From the NCBI RefSeq assembly GCF_026191675.1, contig NZ_JAKRRY010000018.1, positions 1 to 64,000 of the forward strand: 64,000 bases of DNA, read 5' to 3'. Source of the DNA: Vibrio qingdaonensis (lineage in GTDB: Bacteria; Pseudomonadota; Gammaproteobacteria; Enterobacterales; Vibrionaceae). Below are positions 24,580 to 34,326 of the stretch, one piece after another (within the stretch, counting starts at the first letter, position 1; each line of letters opens with the position of its first letter). The translations under genes were made by a program, and so were the position numbers. The notes beneath the pieces are model-generated. The model searched no databases. It saw nothing but the letters and a program-made list of their open reading frames with translations, and had not been told where the DNA came from.

Positions 24580-25197
24580 ATGGCAACGGAACCATTTTTA
24601 GGAACAATGATGCCTTTTGGCGGCGACTTTACCATTCGTGGTTGGGCGATGTGTAGAGGCGCATTACTGGATATAAATCAAAACCAAGCACTTTATGCCG
24701 TACTCGGAACGTACTACGGCGGAGATGGTCGAGTCAATATGGGGCTGCCCGATTTGCAAGGTCGGAGCCCAGTTGGTTTTGGTGTTCGTCCAGGAGGGTA
24801 TCGCTACTTACTGGGTACTGCTCAAGGAAGAGAAGAAATAACGTTAGCGGAGCGTGATTTACCTCGGCATACCCACGACGCGACATTTAGTCCAAGTGGC
24901 AATGTACCAGTAACCGCGAGTTTTAGTGTTGTTGCGAGCGGAAGTGGCACCAATGAACCCACAAGTGATAGCTACCTTGGCGCGAATAGTGGAGCCTCTA
25001 TGTACTATACACCAAGCTTTGGTGACCCGACATTAACTGAAATTAAGGGGCTTGAAGTATCTGGTGGAGGCAGCAATGGTGGGACTGTTGACGTTGCGCA
25101 TACAGGGGCAGCCACAGCCAGAATTAATGTTCTAAACCCTCAATTGGCAGTGAATTGGCTTATGGCCATAAATGGTGCATTTCCTACTCGGAATTGA
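24580..25197 (+). CDS. Phage tail collar (MdpB-like) domain protein
   Basis: A 205-residue protein of the phage tail collar family (PF07484), close to the microcystin-dependent protein MdpB type. The collar domain occupies residues 1-60: EPFLGTMMPFGGDFTIRGWA, ALYAVLGTYYGGDGRVNMGLPDLQGR. The middle is Ser/Gly/Thr-rich and beta-prone (GSGTNEPTSDSYLGANSGAS), the end NPQLAVNWLMAING is typical. Phage homologues build tail fibre tips; free-standing bacterial copies are of unknown role. No other phage gene is near. AAGGA precedes the ATG. It lies between the tailoring enzymes and the giant surface protein. Confidence 0.85.
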   Translation: MATEPFLGTMMPFGGDFTIRGWAMCRGALLDINQNQALYAVLGTYYGGDGRVNMGLPDLQGRSPVGFGVRPGGYRYLLGTAQGREEITLAERDLPRHTHDATFSPSGNVPVTASFSVVASGSGTNEPTSDSYLGANSGASMYYTPSFGDPTLTEIKGLEVSGGGSNGGTVDVAHTGAATARINVLNPQLAVNWLMAINGAFPTRN

Positions 25198-25315
25198 TGT
25201 TGAATGTAGAGAGTGTTGAAACGTTCTGATGGCAAGAGGTCAAAGTGAACGTTGAAGCACTCGAATGAAAAGATGTATCTATTGGAGTATGGACAGGAAG
25301 ACAATGGAGTTAAGG

Positions 25316-28300
25316 ATGATTCGAAAGCAAGCAGAATACCCGCGTAGGGTAGCACGAGTTTTTGTGCTGTTTTTATTGGGTATGACTTGCTCAAGCAGTG
25401 CGTTATCTAGCACGTTTACATTTGACTCGAGCAGTGGCCAGGGGACACCAACCCTAACTACGACGGCTGATGGTGTGACATTAACGGCGACGCAGTCAAA
25501 TGGAAACGACATCAATGTTAACACGGGTTTTTTACACCCAATGGTTTCATTACAAGTAAGTGATACGTGGACAATAGCGTTTGACTCACCATTGAGTATT
25601 AGCCAGTTTCAGATAGGTCAATTCGCGGCAGCAGATAGCAATGGGAGTTATATTTTTACTCCTGATAACGGAAGAGCGGTCAGTATTAGTAGTAATCATG
25701 AGGACTTAAATGACGGTCTTGCGATTTTAATCGTGGACGATTGGACATCGGTAAGTTCTATTACTATGAGTGTCGATACTATTGATAACCATCGTGTTGG
25801 TATCAACAATATAGAATTTACCATCGCTGTGGCGGCAGACATTACGCCTCCTTTATTCGAAAATGTGACTCCCAGCTTAAGTTCAGTCTCAAATTCAGGT
25901 GCTTCGCTATCCATCGATCTTGATGAAGATGGTACCGCGTACTACGTTGTCGTCGCTGATGCTTCCACTGCGCCTACAAGCAGTCAAGTAAAAGCGGGGC
26001 AGGATGCATCGGGAAACAGCGCACTCACGTCTGGCTCAATGATCACAACGAGTACCGTCGGCTTGGCGACGATTAATGGCTTAAATGATGGTGACAAGTA
26101 CGATGTGTACGTTGTTGCCCAAGATAATGCGAATAACCTACAAACATCACCGACTACACTTGATCTGGCAACACTCGATACTGCTCCTAATGTTTCCTCC
26201 ATTACGGTTTCAGGGTCGCCTGCATCAAACGCGACGAGCATAGACTTTATCGTCAATTTTTCCGACTCCGTGGAGAATATTTCGACAGATGATTTCACAG
26301 CGAAACTAGGCGGTGCAATCAGTGCAGGGCTGTCGGTCTCTTCTGTGTCTGCAAGTTCCGGTAATACGGTGACGGTGACGGTGGCAGTGAATAATGTTGC
26401 AGGAGACGTCCGACTTGATTTAAACGGCAATACCAACATAGCTGATGAGAGCAGCAATACTCCTGCGGCTTATAGCGCAGGAGCGACTCATACAACCGAT
26501 GCTACAGTTCCTACGGTAACCTCTATTGCCCGTAAAACGCCAAACACTGAGTCCACGAACGTCGATAGCTTACTGTGGACCATCAGTTTTTCTGAAGCGG
26601 TGAGTAACATTGATACCAGTGACTTCGTTGTTTCCGGTACCACTGCAACCATTAATAACGTGTCAGTAAGCTCTGGTGCCAGTGTGGATGTGACCGTGTC
26701 GGGTGGCAATTTATCCACTGTGGATGGAACCGTTGCGCTAGCACTTTCTGACAGTAATGATGTTATTGATGCTGGTGGAAACGCTATCTCCGTGCGCACT
26801 CCAACAGGCGTTAATGAAAGTTACAGTCTGGATAATTCTGCGCCGAGTTTCAGTCCTGTATCTGATAGCAGCAACGGGAAATACAAAGCAGGTGACGTTG
26901 TCACTATTAGTGCTGGGTTGGGCGAAGCAGGCTTAACGGTCACCGCTAATTTATCAGTCCTTGATAGTGACTTTGCTACTGATGTCGCGCTTAGTAACCT
27001 TGGCAATAATACGTACTCGGTCACCACGCCAGCGCTAAACCTTCAAAGTAATATGCAAGAAGGCAGCGGTATCACGGTGACCATTACCGCAAGTGACGCG
27101 CTAGGCAATCAATCGACGGACAGTTCTTTATCCTTATGGCTAGATAAGACAGCCCCAACTTTTAATGCTTCGGGCTCTACTCCGTTAGATAATGCAAACG
27201 GGATCGCGGTTGCCAATAATCTCGAGCTAGACTTTAGTGAAGCGGTGGCGCTTGTTGCGACTAAAACCATCCAACTTTATGACGTGACCAATTCCGCGAT
27301 TTTCGAAACCTACACCGTTGATGATACCGCTTCTGCGACAGGATCATTAGGGGGGACGCTAACACGCTCCGGTGACACGTTGACCATCAACCCTAGCAGT
27401 GATTTTTTGGTTGGTACTGAGTATGCGCTGGTGGTGGATTCAGAGGCTATTATTGATGGTGTCGGTAATGCTTTTGCTGGGATCTCGGATTATGCCGTCT
27501 ACAATTTTGTGACGCTTCCAGAGCTTTCCATTAGCGTTGCTCAAAGTAATATTATTGAAAACGCGGGCGTAACGACCTATACGGTTGCATTGCTGGATGG
27601 CAAAGGTAATCCATTTACTGCCACTGAAGCGTTGATCATTGATATTCAGTTTACCGGTGTCGCGACGCTGGTGGACGATTATACCGTTACTGGCTTGAAT
27701 GGCTCTAACCAAATTACGGTTGATCAAGGTAATTCATCGGCCACCTTCAGCGTTACCGCTGTGTATGACGATGCGGTGGATGATAATGGAGAAACGATTA
27801 TTGCAAGCCTTGATTCAGTATCGTCAGGCGTTGCAAACATAGGCAGTGGTAGTAGTGCCACGGTCACGATTAATCAAAACTCGGTACCTGTATTTGCAGG
27901 GCTCGATTCGACACCTGCGTATACCGAAAATGGTTCGGCGGTAGTGATTGACAATGATGTAACTATCTCGGACGCGGAATTAGATGCACTTAACTCGGGA
28001 AGCGGCAATTATGATGGCGCTTCTCTTACCATTTCACGCAGTAGTGGTGCTAGCAGTAACGATGTGTTTGGTCATTCGGGTCTAGTGGGGGCATTAACCG
28101 AGGGAGGAAATCTCACCTACAATAGTGTCGTTGTGGGTACGGTGACGGTCAATAGTAATGGCTCGCTAACGTTGACCTTTAATAGCAGTGCCAGCTCGGC
28201 CATTGTTGATGGCGTGCTGCAAAGTATTACTTATGAGAACAACGCGAACGAACCTGCCAGTTCTGTTTCTCTGAAATTTGTATTTAATGATGGGTTAGAA

Positions 28301-31300
28301 ACCACTTCGGGATCGAATCTCGTTGTTGCGTCGATCACTGAAATCAACGATGCTCCCACACTTACTGCGCTTGGTCTTAATCCCGAATTTATAGAGGGAG
28401 GCAGTGCCGCGCAAGTATTTAGTGGCAGTAGTGTCAGCACCGTTGAGGCGAATCAAAACATTAATGGATTGACGATGACCGTCAGCAATGTGTCCGATAG
28501 TGGCGCAGAAAAATTGTCGGTCGATGGGGTCAGTATCATTCTTGATTCGGGACAGTCTGGCACGACATCAAGTGGCTTAAGCTATACGGTATCAGTTGAG
28601 TCGCAAATTGCGACGTTAACGTTAACTGGTGGGTCACTGACCGAAGCTGAATCTCAATCGCTCGTCGATTCAATTACTTATCAAAATGACAGTCATGATC
28701 CGAATACAAGTAGTAATCGTACTGTATCCCTCACTAATATTTCGGAATCAGGGAGTGAGAACACTAAGTCTAACTTAGCTATTGCTTCAGCGGTAACGAT
28801 AACCGCCGTTGATGATGAGCCGACAATTACCGCTAACGCGCAAAATCCTACCTATAACGAAGGGGCATCTGCGAGTTTACTCTATTCTTCGTCAGTTATT
28901 GATACGATCGAGAGTGATCAGTCACTGACAGGTGCAACGTTTACAGTGTCAGGGGTCGTTGATATTGGTAGTGAAGCGATGGTTGTCGATGCTACGGAGG
29001 TGTTATTAAGTGATGGACAAACAGGGACAACGGCGTACAACAGCGTCAATTATTCCGTGTCATTATCGGGAAGTGTAGCAACCGTTATTCTATCGAACGT
29101 TAATGGAACCGTGACGCAAGCGCAGTTATTACTTGATAATTTGGCATACATCAATACATCGGATGACCCGACGGAAGGTGACCGTGTTATTACACTTACG
29201 CAGATTACGGATAGCGGCTCTCTAACCGGTGATAATGATAATGTGAACGACACCTTGACGTTGGCTTCAACAGCAGCAGTGAAAGCGGTTAATGACGAGC
29301 CAACATTAGTGTTAACACCACAAAACCCAACGTTCACAGAAAATAGCACATCGGTTTCACTGTACGCATCTTCTACGTTGAGCACTGTAGAAACAGGGCA
29401 ATCAGTTAAAGCGTTGGCATTGAGTGTTGCGAATGTAGTGAACGGAAGCCGTGAATACCTAGTTGTTGATGGTGAGGATATCGCACTGGTAGATGGTACG
29501 GTAGGCATTACTCAAAGCAATAGCTTCCAATATCTAGTGCTGCAAGTGGGAGAGTTACTGCTTGTAACCGTTCAAAAAGAAGACTCTGAGGCCGCCTATC
29601 AAACCCTTGTTGATTCTGTGCAATATAAATATGAGGCAGAGGACATTACATCGGGCTCTCGAACGGTTGCGGTATACGGATTAACGGATAACGGGCAAAA
29701 ACAGAATGGAGGAGACGATAGCAATACGCAGCTGAATTTATCTGCAACAGTGACAGTGGTTGGCGTGAATGATGATCCAACTATTACTATTAGCTCCACG
29801 CTCACCACCGACGAAGACAACAACCAAACCTTGAGCTTTAGCTTCAGTGATGTAGATGGCGACACGGTGACGGCGAGAGAGAAAACCGCGCCAAGCCACG
29901 GGGCGATAGCCATCACAGGCGAGGACATTGTCTATACGCCAGAGGCTAACTTCAACGGCAGTGACAGTTTCACGATTACGCTGACCGATGGTAATGGATT
30001 CACCACGGATAAAACGGTGAATGTCACCGTCGATAGCATCAATGATGAGCCGACGATCACCATTAGCTCCACACTCACCACCGACGAAGACAACAACCAA
30101 ACCTTGAGCTTTAGCTTCAGTGATGTGGATGGCGACACGGTGACAGCGAGCGAGAAAACCGCGCCAAGTCACGGCGCGATAGCCATCACAGGCGAGGACA
30201 TTGTCTATACGCCAGACGCGAACTTTAACGGTAGCGATAGCTTCACCATTACGCTCACCGATGGTAATGGCTTTACCACTGACAAAACCGTTAACGTTAC
30301 CGTTGATAGCGTCAATGATGAGCCAACCATCACCATTAGTTCTACGCTGGTGACAAATGAAGATATTGATGGAACGTTAACTTATACCTTTGAAGATATT
30401 GATGGTGACGTGGTCAGTGCTACTGAAAAGCGAGCGCCGGAATATGGTTCGATATCTATTAACGGGGCAAGTATTGTCTATACACCGACCAATAATTACA
30501 ACGGCAACGATAGCTTTACGATCACATTGACTGACGATAGTGGTTATCAGTATGACCATATCGTTGAAGTGACCGTCAATACGGTAAATGACGAGCCTAT
30601 CGTTGAAAATGAAGTGCTGAGTATGGGGCAAACCTCTGAAGGTATTTATCAGTTCAGTGTTCTTGATAACGATGTAGATCCAGATGCGGATAGCTTGTCT
30701 ATCGCTTGGGTAATGTCGGATGAAGGGTTAGTCAGCATCAATAATAATCAAATTGTATTAGAGCTCGATCATAATGGATTGGTGGCGATCAAATATGGTG
30801 TGACCGATGGGAATGGGGCGCAAGTTATTGGTCAGGTTCAGCTCGAAATTATCACCAACGGAGGGCCTGAAATCACGGCGCCGAATGATGTGGAGGTTAA
30901 TGCGACGGGCCTCTTTACTAAGGTCGACTTAGGGGTGGCGATGGCCGAGAACGCGAGCGGTGAGCAACTTGCTGTTACACTTGTTAATAGCGATACGTTT
31001 TTTGAGCCAGGCGTACATAAAGTGTTCTGGAAAGCCACCGATGCATATGGCGAACAAGCGCAGGATCATCAGATCGTCATAGTTCATCCATTGGTATCGA
31101 TAGGAAAGAATGATGGTGTCGCTGAAGGTAGCCGTCAAACGATCAAAATATACTTGAACGGAATCGCTGCACATTATCCCGTCACCGTTCCGTTTACGGT
31201 TGGAGGCTCGGCAAATCAAGAAGACCATGATCTGGTGGCGAGTGAATTTATCATTAATGAAGGGACTGAAGGCGAGGTAACGATCAATATTTTTGATGAT

Positions 31301-33271
31301 GGACAAACGGAAGGCGATGAGACGGTGACAGTAACGTTGGATGACTCATTTAACTTGGGCAGTAAATCGACCTATACATTGACCGTGTATGAGTCGAATG
31401 TCTCACCAGAAGTGACGTTATCTATCAAACAAGACAATCAAATTCGCTCAGTACAGTCAAAGTCTGATGGCAATATTATTATTGCCGCGACAGTCTCAGA
31501 TCCCAACTCGGAAGATACTCATAGTTATCACTGGATCAATGATAGGGCAGAGATTGCGAATGTTAGCGTGCTAGACAGCCAGTTCGAATTTGACCCGAGC
31601 GAAATGGCAGCAGGGATATACCAAATTAGCTTGCAAGTGACAGATAGTGCAAATGGTAGTGTAACGGTTCCTGCTTATGTTGAAGTGGTTGAAGTGCTGA
31701 CATCACTAGGTATGGAAGATAGTGATGGTGATTTAATTCCCGACGTGCAGGAAGGATATTCAGATTTAGACAATGACGGTATTCCAGATTTTCAAGATGC
31801 CATCGGTGAGTGCAATGTTATCCAACAATACGCTTTAGAATCTGAAAACTACTTAGTGGAAGGCGATTCCGGAGTGTGCTTACGCAAAGGTTCAACCATT
31901 GCAGAAAGTCAATCAGGAGGCGCACTACTAATGAACTCGGAGCTACCTCAAGATAGTGGTGCGAATAACGTTGGCGGTGTGTTTGATTACATCGCTTATG
32001 GATTACCAGAAGCGGGTCAGAGTTATCAAATAGTGATCCCTCAGCGCTTACCTGTGCCTAGTGATGCCGTTTATCGGAAATACAATGACGTGGATGGCTG
32101 GAAGGATTATTATCTTGATGACAACAATGTTGTCGCTTCTACGCATGGTTATGAAGGTTATTGTCCGCCACCTGGAGATGATGCTTGGCAGGTAGGATTA
32201 ACGGAAGGTCATTGGTGTGTTCAGCTTACTATTCAAGACGGTGGACCAAATGACGACGACGCCACCGCCAACGGAACTATTGTTGATCCGGGAGGCGTTG
32301 CGACACTGTCAAAAAATAATCTACCTGTCGCCAGTAATGATGAAGCGAGTGTTGTCATGGGCGGTACCGTTCGAGTGGATGTTCTTAGAAATGACAGCGA
32401 CGTTGATCAAGACAACTTAACACTCACCGGGGTGAGCGCTAATTTCGGCGAGGTGTCGATTATAAATGATGCAATATCGTACCAAGCGCCTGCAACTTTT
32501 TATGGTGAGGATGAAATTAAATATAGCGTGAGTGATGGTAACGGCGGTACCGCGTATGCGAAAGTTGCCGTGAGCGTAAATCTGCCGGCAACCGGAAACG
32601 CTTATAACTCCGCTAGTGGTGGTTCATTTGGGGGATTATTGCTGGGTCTTGTTTCGTTTGTGGCTCTGCTACGAAGGAAGCAAGCAGGGTTGTTAGTGCT
32701 CTCGTTTTACATCGTGTGTTCACCGCATGCGGTAGCGGATTGGTATGTAAAAGGTGAATTAGGACAAAGCAGAGCTGAAGACCGATTATCGGAAGATATT
32801 CAAGTGGTAAGCCTAGAGGATACGGATGTTGCTTGGTCATTTGGGGTTGGGTATCGATTTGATTCTGACTGGGCGTTGCAAATGAGTTACGTTAATTTGG
32901 GGCAATCCAGTGCGACATTAAGCGCGGATGCGAATACAACGCCTGAAGAGTATCATTCGAAAGTGTCTCAAGCGACACCTGCACTGGGGAATGGAGTAAG
33001 CCTCGGTGTGGATTATGCGTTTTGGTCTAATGAATGGGTGAGTGTCAATGCTGCTGCTGGTGCTTATGCGTGGAAAACCGATTTTACCAGTGAGTATCAG
33101 AATAAGACCATCACATCGAGTGAGACAGGCATTGACCCTTATCTAGGCGTTTCATTTAACGGCAAGGTAACGAGCCAGTTTTCGGTCGGTGTTCAGGCGA
33201 CTCGATATTTTATTCGCCTTAATGACGTGACTGTTTATGGCGCAGTTATGGAGTATAGCTTTGCTCAGTAA
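25316..33271 (+). CDS. Giant secreted repeat protein with GlyGly-CTERM-like signal and fused outer-membrane barrel
   Basis: About 2651 residues. A signal peptide (VFVLFLLGMTCSSSALS) is followed by a lectin-like domain, Ig/SwmB-like modules (residues about 180-720), Calx-beta-like and cadherin-like repeats, three 91-residue VCBS/cadherin repeats (1488-1760, each with DEDxxxTLSF and FNGSDSFTITLTD), an HYR-like region, and calcium-binding thrombospondin type 3-like repeats (about 2135-2165, DSDGDLIPD and DNDGIPD). Residues 2433-2456 look like a GlyGly-CTERM sorting signal: Gly-rich motif, hydrophobic helix, then RRK. Directly after is a second signal-peptide-like helix ending in AVA and, from 2475, an eight-strand OmpA/OmpW-like barrel of about 177 residues. 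ATG 25316 has GGAG six bases before it; a longer frame starts at 25265. Likely surface adhesin or matrix protein. Confidence 0.85.
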   Translation: MIRKQAEYPRRVARVFVLFLLGMTCSSSALSSTFTFDSSSGQGTPTLTTTADGVTLTATQSNGNDINVNTGFLHPMVSLQVSDTWTIAFDSPLSISQFQIGQFAAADSNGSYIFTPDNGRAVSISSNHEDLNDGLAILIVDDWTSVSSITMSVDTIDNHRVGINNIEFTIAVAADITPPLFENVTPSLSSVSNSGASLSIDLDEDGTAYYVVVADASTAPTSSQVKAGQDASGNSALTSGSMITTSTVGLATINGLNDGDKYDVYVVAQDNANNLQTSPTTLDLATLDTAPNVSSITVSGSPASNATSIDFIVNFSDSVENISTDDFTAKLGGAISAGLSVSSVSASSGNTVTVTVAVNNVAGDVRLDLNGNTNIADESSNTPAAYSAGATHTTDATVPTVTSIARKTPNTESTNVDSLLWTISFSEAVSNIDTSDFVVSGTTATINNVSVSSGASVDVTVSGGNLSTVDGTVALALSDSNDVIDAGGNAISVRTPTGVNESYSLDNSAPSFSPVSDSSNGKYKAGDVVTISAGLGEAGLTVTANLSVLDSDFATDVALSNLGNNTYSVTTPALNLQSNMQEGSGITVTITASDALGNQSTDSSLSLWLDKTAPTFNASGSTPLDNANGIAVANNLELDFSEAVALVATKTIQLYDVTNSAIFETYTVDDTASATGSLGGTLTRSGDTLTINPSSDFLVGTEYALVVDSEAIIDGVGNAFAGISDYAVYNFVTLPELSISVAQSNIIENAGVTTYTVALLDGKGNPFTATEALIIDIQFTGVATLVDDYTVTGLNGSNQITVDQGNSSATFSVTAVYDDAVDDNGETIIASLDSVSSGVANIGSGSSATVTINQNSVPVFAGLDSTPAYTENGSAVVIDNDVTISDAELDALNSGSGNYDGASLTISRSSGASSNDVFGHSGLVGALTEGGNLTYNSVVVGTVTVNSNGSLTLTFNSSASSAIVDGVLQSITYENNANEPASSVSLKFVFNDGLETTSGSNLVVASITEINDAPTLTALGLNPEFIEGGSAAQVFSGSSVSTVEANQNINGLTMTVSNVSDSGAEKLSVDGVSIILDSGQSGTTSSGLSYTVSVESQIATLTLTGGSLTEAESQSLVDSITYQNDSHDPNTSSNRTVSLTNISESGSENTKSNLAIASAVTITAVDDEPTITANAQNPTYNEGASASLLYSSSVIDTIESDQSLTGATFTVSGVVDIGSEAMVVDATEVLLSDGQTGTTAYNSVNYSVSLSGSVATVILSNVNGTVTQAQLLLDNLAYINTSDDPTEGDRVITLTQITDSGSLTGDNDNVNDTLTLASTAAVKAVNDEPTLVLTPQNPTFTENSTSVSLYASSTLSTVETGQSVKALALSVANVVNGSREYLVVDGEDIALVDGTVGITQSNSFQYLVLQVGELLLVTVQKEDSEAAYQTLVDSVQYKYEAEDITSGSRTVAVYGLTDNGQKQNGGDDSNTQLNLSATVTVVGVNDDPTITISSTLTTDEDNNQTLSFSFSDVDGDTVTAREKTAPSHGAIAITGEDIVYTPEANFNGSDSFTITLTDGNGFTTDKTVNVTVDSINDEPTITISSTLTTDEDNNQTLSFSFSDVDGDTVTASEKTAPSHGAIAITGEDIVYTPDANFNGSDSFTITLTDGNGFTTDKTVNVTVDSVNDEPTITISSTLVTNEDIDGTLTYTFEDIDGDVVSATEKRAPEYGSISINGASIVYTPTNNYNGNDSFTITLTDDSGYQYDHIVEVTVNTVNDEPIVENEVLSMGQTSEGIYQFSVLDNDVDPDADSLSIAWVMSDEGLVSINNNQIVLELDHNGLVAIKYGVTDGNGAQVIGQVQLEIITNGGPEITAPNDVEVNATGLFTKVDLGVAMAENASGEQLAVTLVNSDTFFEPGVHKVFWKATDAYGEQAQDHQIVIVHPLVSIGKNDGVAEGSRQTIKIYLNGIAAHYPVTVPFTVGGSANQEDHDLVASEFIINEGTEGEVTINIFDDGQTEGDETVTVTLDDSFNLGSKSTYTLTVYESNVSPEVTLSIKQDNQIRSVQSKSDGNIIIAATVSDPNSEDTHSYHWINDRAEIANVSVLDSQFEFDPSEMAAGIYQISLQVTDSANGSVTVPAYVEVVEVLTSLGMEDSDGDLIPDVQEGYSDLDNDGIPDFQDAIGECNVIQQYALESENYLVEGDSGVCLRKGSTIAESQSGGALLMNSELPQDSGANNVGGVFDYIAYGLPEAGQSYQIVIPQRLPVPSDAVYRKYNDVDGWKDYYLDDNNVVASTHGYEGYCPPPGDDAWQVGLTEGHWCVQLTIQDGGPNDDDATANGTIVDPGGVATLSKNNLPVASNDEASVVMGGTVRVDVLRNDSDVDQDNLTLTGVSANFGEVSIINDAISYQAPATFYGEDEIKYSVSDGNGGTAYAKVAVSVNLPATGNAYNSASGGSFGGLLLGLVSFVALLRRKQAGLLVLSFYIVCSPHAVADWYVKGELGQSRAEDRLSEDIQVVSLEDTDVAWSFGVGYRFDSDWALQMSYVNLGQSSATLSADANTTPEEYHSKVSQATPALGNGVSLGVDYAFWSNEWVSVNAAAGAYAWKTDFTSEYQNKTITSSETGIDPYLGVSFNGKVTSQFSVGVQATRYFIRLNDVTVYGAVMEYSFAQ
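29777..30595 (+). repeat. Three 273-bp tandem coding repeats
   Basis: Units start at 29777, 30050 and 30323, exactly 273 bp (91 codons) apart. The first two are nearly identical in nucleotides, including synonymous positions; the third has diverged in its middle. The identity indicates recent duplication or gene conversion within the giant protein gene. Confidence 0.92.
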
Positions 33272-33336
33272 TAATGCCTCTTATCGTATAAGCGCCCCTG
33301 ACGAGCACTAGCCATGGTGCGATAATTATCGACGGC

Positions 33337-33377
33337 ATAAAAAGAGGGAGTAGATCGCGATTGGTCTGCTCTTTTTT
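33337..33377 (+). terminator. Terminator after the giant protein gene
   Basis: GAGTAGATC pairs with GGTCTGCTC (two G-T wobbles) across a 6-base loop, flanked by A5 upstream and T6 downstream, 65 to 105 bases past the stop codon. Confidence 0.8.
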
Positions 33378-33630
33378 ATGGACTAAATAATATGCATTGA
33401 CTCCCCGCCATAGGCTAAATGTTCACATTAATTATGAATGCAGCGTTTTTACTTGACACGAAAATCGCGTGCTAGCGTTGCGAATGAGTTGAATTTTTAC
33501 AAAAACGATAAAATAAAATAAATGTAATTATTTTCATGATGTTATAAGTCATTAGCGGCTGTTTGTTGATGTGCGATCGATTGGTTGCTTCAATGTTCCT
33601 TTGACTTCTTATGTGTTAAATGTAATTTTA
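33378..33630. other. Regulatory region upstream of the bet operon
   Basis: About 250 AT-rich bases without a gene. TTGACA at about 33453 has no good -10 at standard spacing. The bet promoter probably overlaps the palindrome at 33631-33656. A regulator such as a quorum-sensing or osmotic factor may bind here but no site is recognised. Confidence 0.35.
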
Positions 33631-33656
33631 TTTTTAATTGAACGTTCAATTAAAAA
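33631..33656. promoter_or_regulatory. BetI operator (perfect palindrome)
   Basis: A perfect 26-base palindrome whose core is ATTGAACGTTCAAT, ending 17 bases upstream of the betI ATG. The core matches the known TetR-type BetI operator half-site ATTGAACG. Choline would relieve repression of betIBA and the transporter genes here. Confidence 0.85.
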
Positions 33657-33673
33657 ACATTCAGGTAACATTT

Positions 33674-34276
33674 ATGCCAAAAATAGGAATGCCAGAGATC
33701 CGTCGCCCACAACTTGTAGAGGCAACAATGGCCGTGATTGATGAGGTAGGGTTGTCCGGTGCGAGTGTCGCATTAATCAGCCGAAAAGCAGGCGTGTCAG
33801 CCGGTATTATCAATCATTATTTTGGTGGTAAACATGGTTTATTAGAAGAAACCATGCGCTCGGTATTGCGTCAGCTCTCTGCTACGTCAATCAAACATTT
33901 AAGCGCGGTTGATGGCCAAGATGTGAGTGCCAGAGTGAAAGCCATTGTGGCGGCTAACTTCGATGGCTACCAAGTCGAAAGTAAGGTGACAAAAACCTGG
34001 CTCGCTTTTTGGGCGCAGTCAATGCATGACAAGGATCTTTATCGACTTCAACGTGTCAATGAACGTCGCTTATTGTCACACCTGCGTCGAGAGTTAAAGC
34101 ATGCGTTGCCTGATCAACAGGCAAAGTTTGTCGCGCAAGGTATTGCGGCATTGATCGATGGTATTTGGCTGCGCGGCGCACTTAATCCACAAGGTATTTG
34201 TGCCCAAAACGCACAGCTGATTATTTCAGATTATCTCGAAAAGCAGCTACCCCCAACGCCACTGCATCAAGTGTAA
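33674..34276 (+). CDS. betI: Choline-responsive repressor BetI
   Basis: A 200-residue TetR-family repressor. The N-terminal helix-turn-helix is typical ([49 protein letters not shown]), and the whole protein aligns in length with E. coli BetI (195). It blocks the glycine betaine synthesis operon until choline binds. The ATG at 33674 gives the family start [15 protein letters not shown] lies seven bases upstream. First gene of a six-gene operon; betB follows 50 bases later. Confidence 0.95.
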   Translation: MPKIGMPEIRRPQLVEATMAVIDEVGLSGASVALISRKAGVSAGIINHYFGGKHGLLEETMRSVLRQLSATSIKHLSAVDGQDVSARVKAIVAANFDGYQVESKVTKTWLAFWAQSMHDKDLYRLQRVNERRLLSHLRRELKHALPDQQAKFVAQGIAALIDGIWLRGALNPQGICAQNAQLIISDYLEKQLPPTPLHQV

Positions 34277-34326
34277 TTGGACGGTTTACGTCACATTAGA
34301 TGAATTATCAAGGAACATGGACATCA

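Noticed and set aside
24580..25197. Tail-collar gene as part of a prophage
   Set aside because: No capsid, terminase, integrase, lysis or other tail genes lie nearby, and the giant protein downstream has a Sec signal, so a prophage is not supported.
25984..29508. Long open frames on the minus strand inside the giant protein gene
   Set aside because: They mirror the Ser/Thr/Val/Asp-biased codons of the repeats on the plus strand and have no RBS or recognisable domain.
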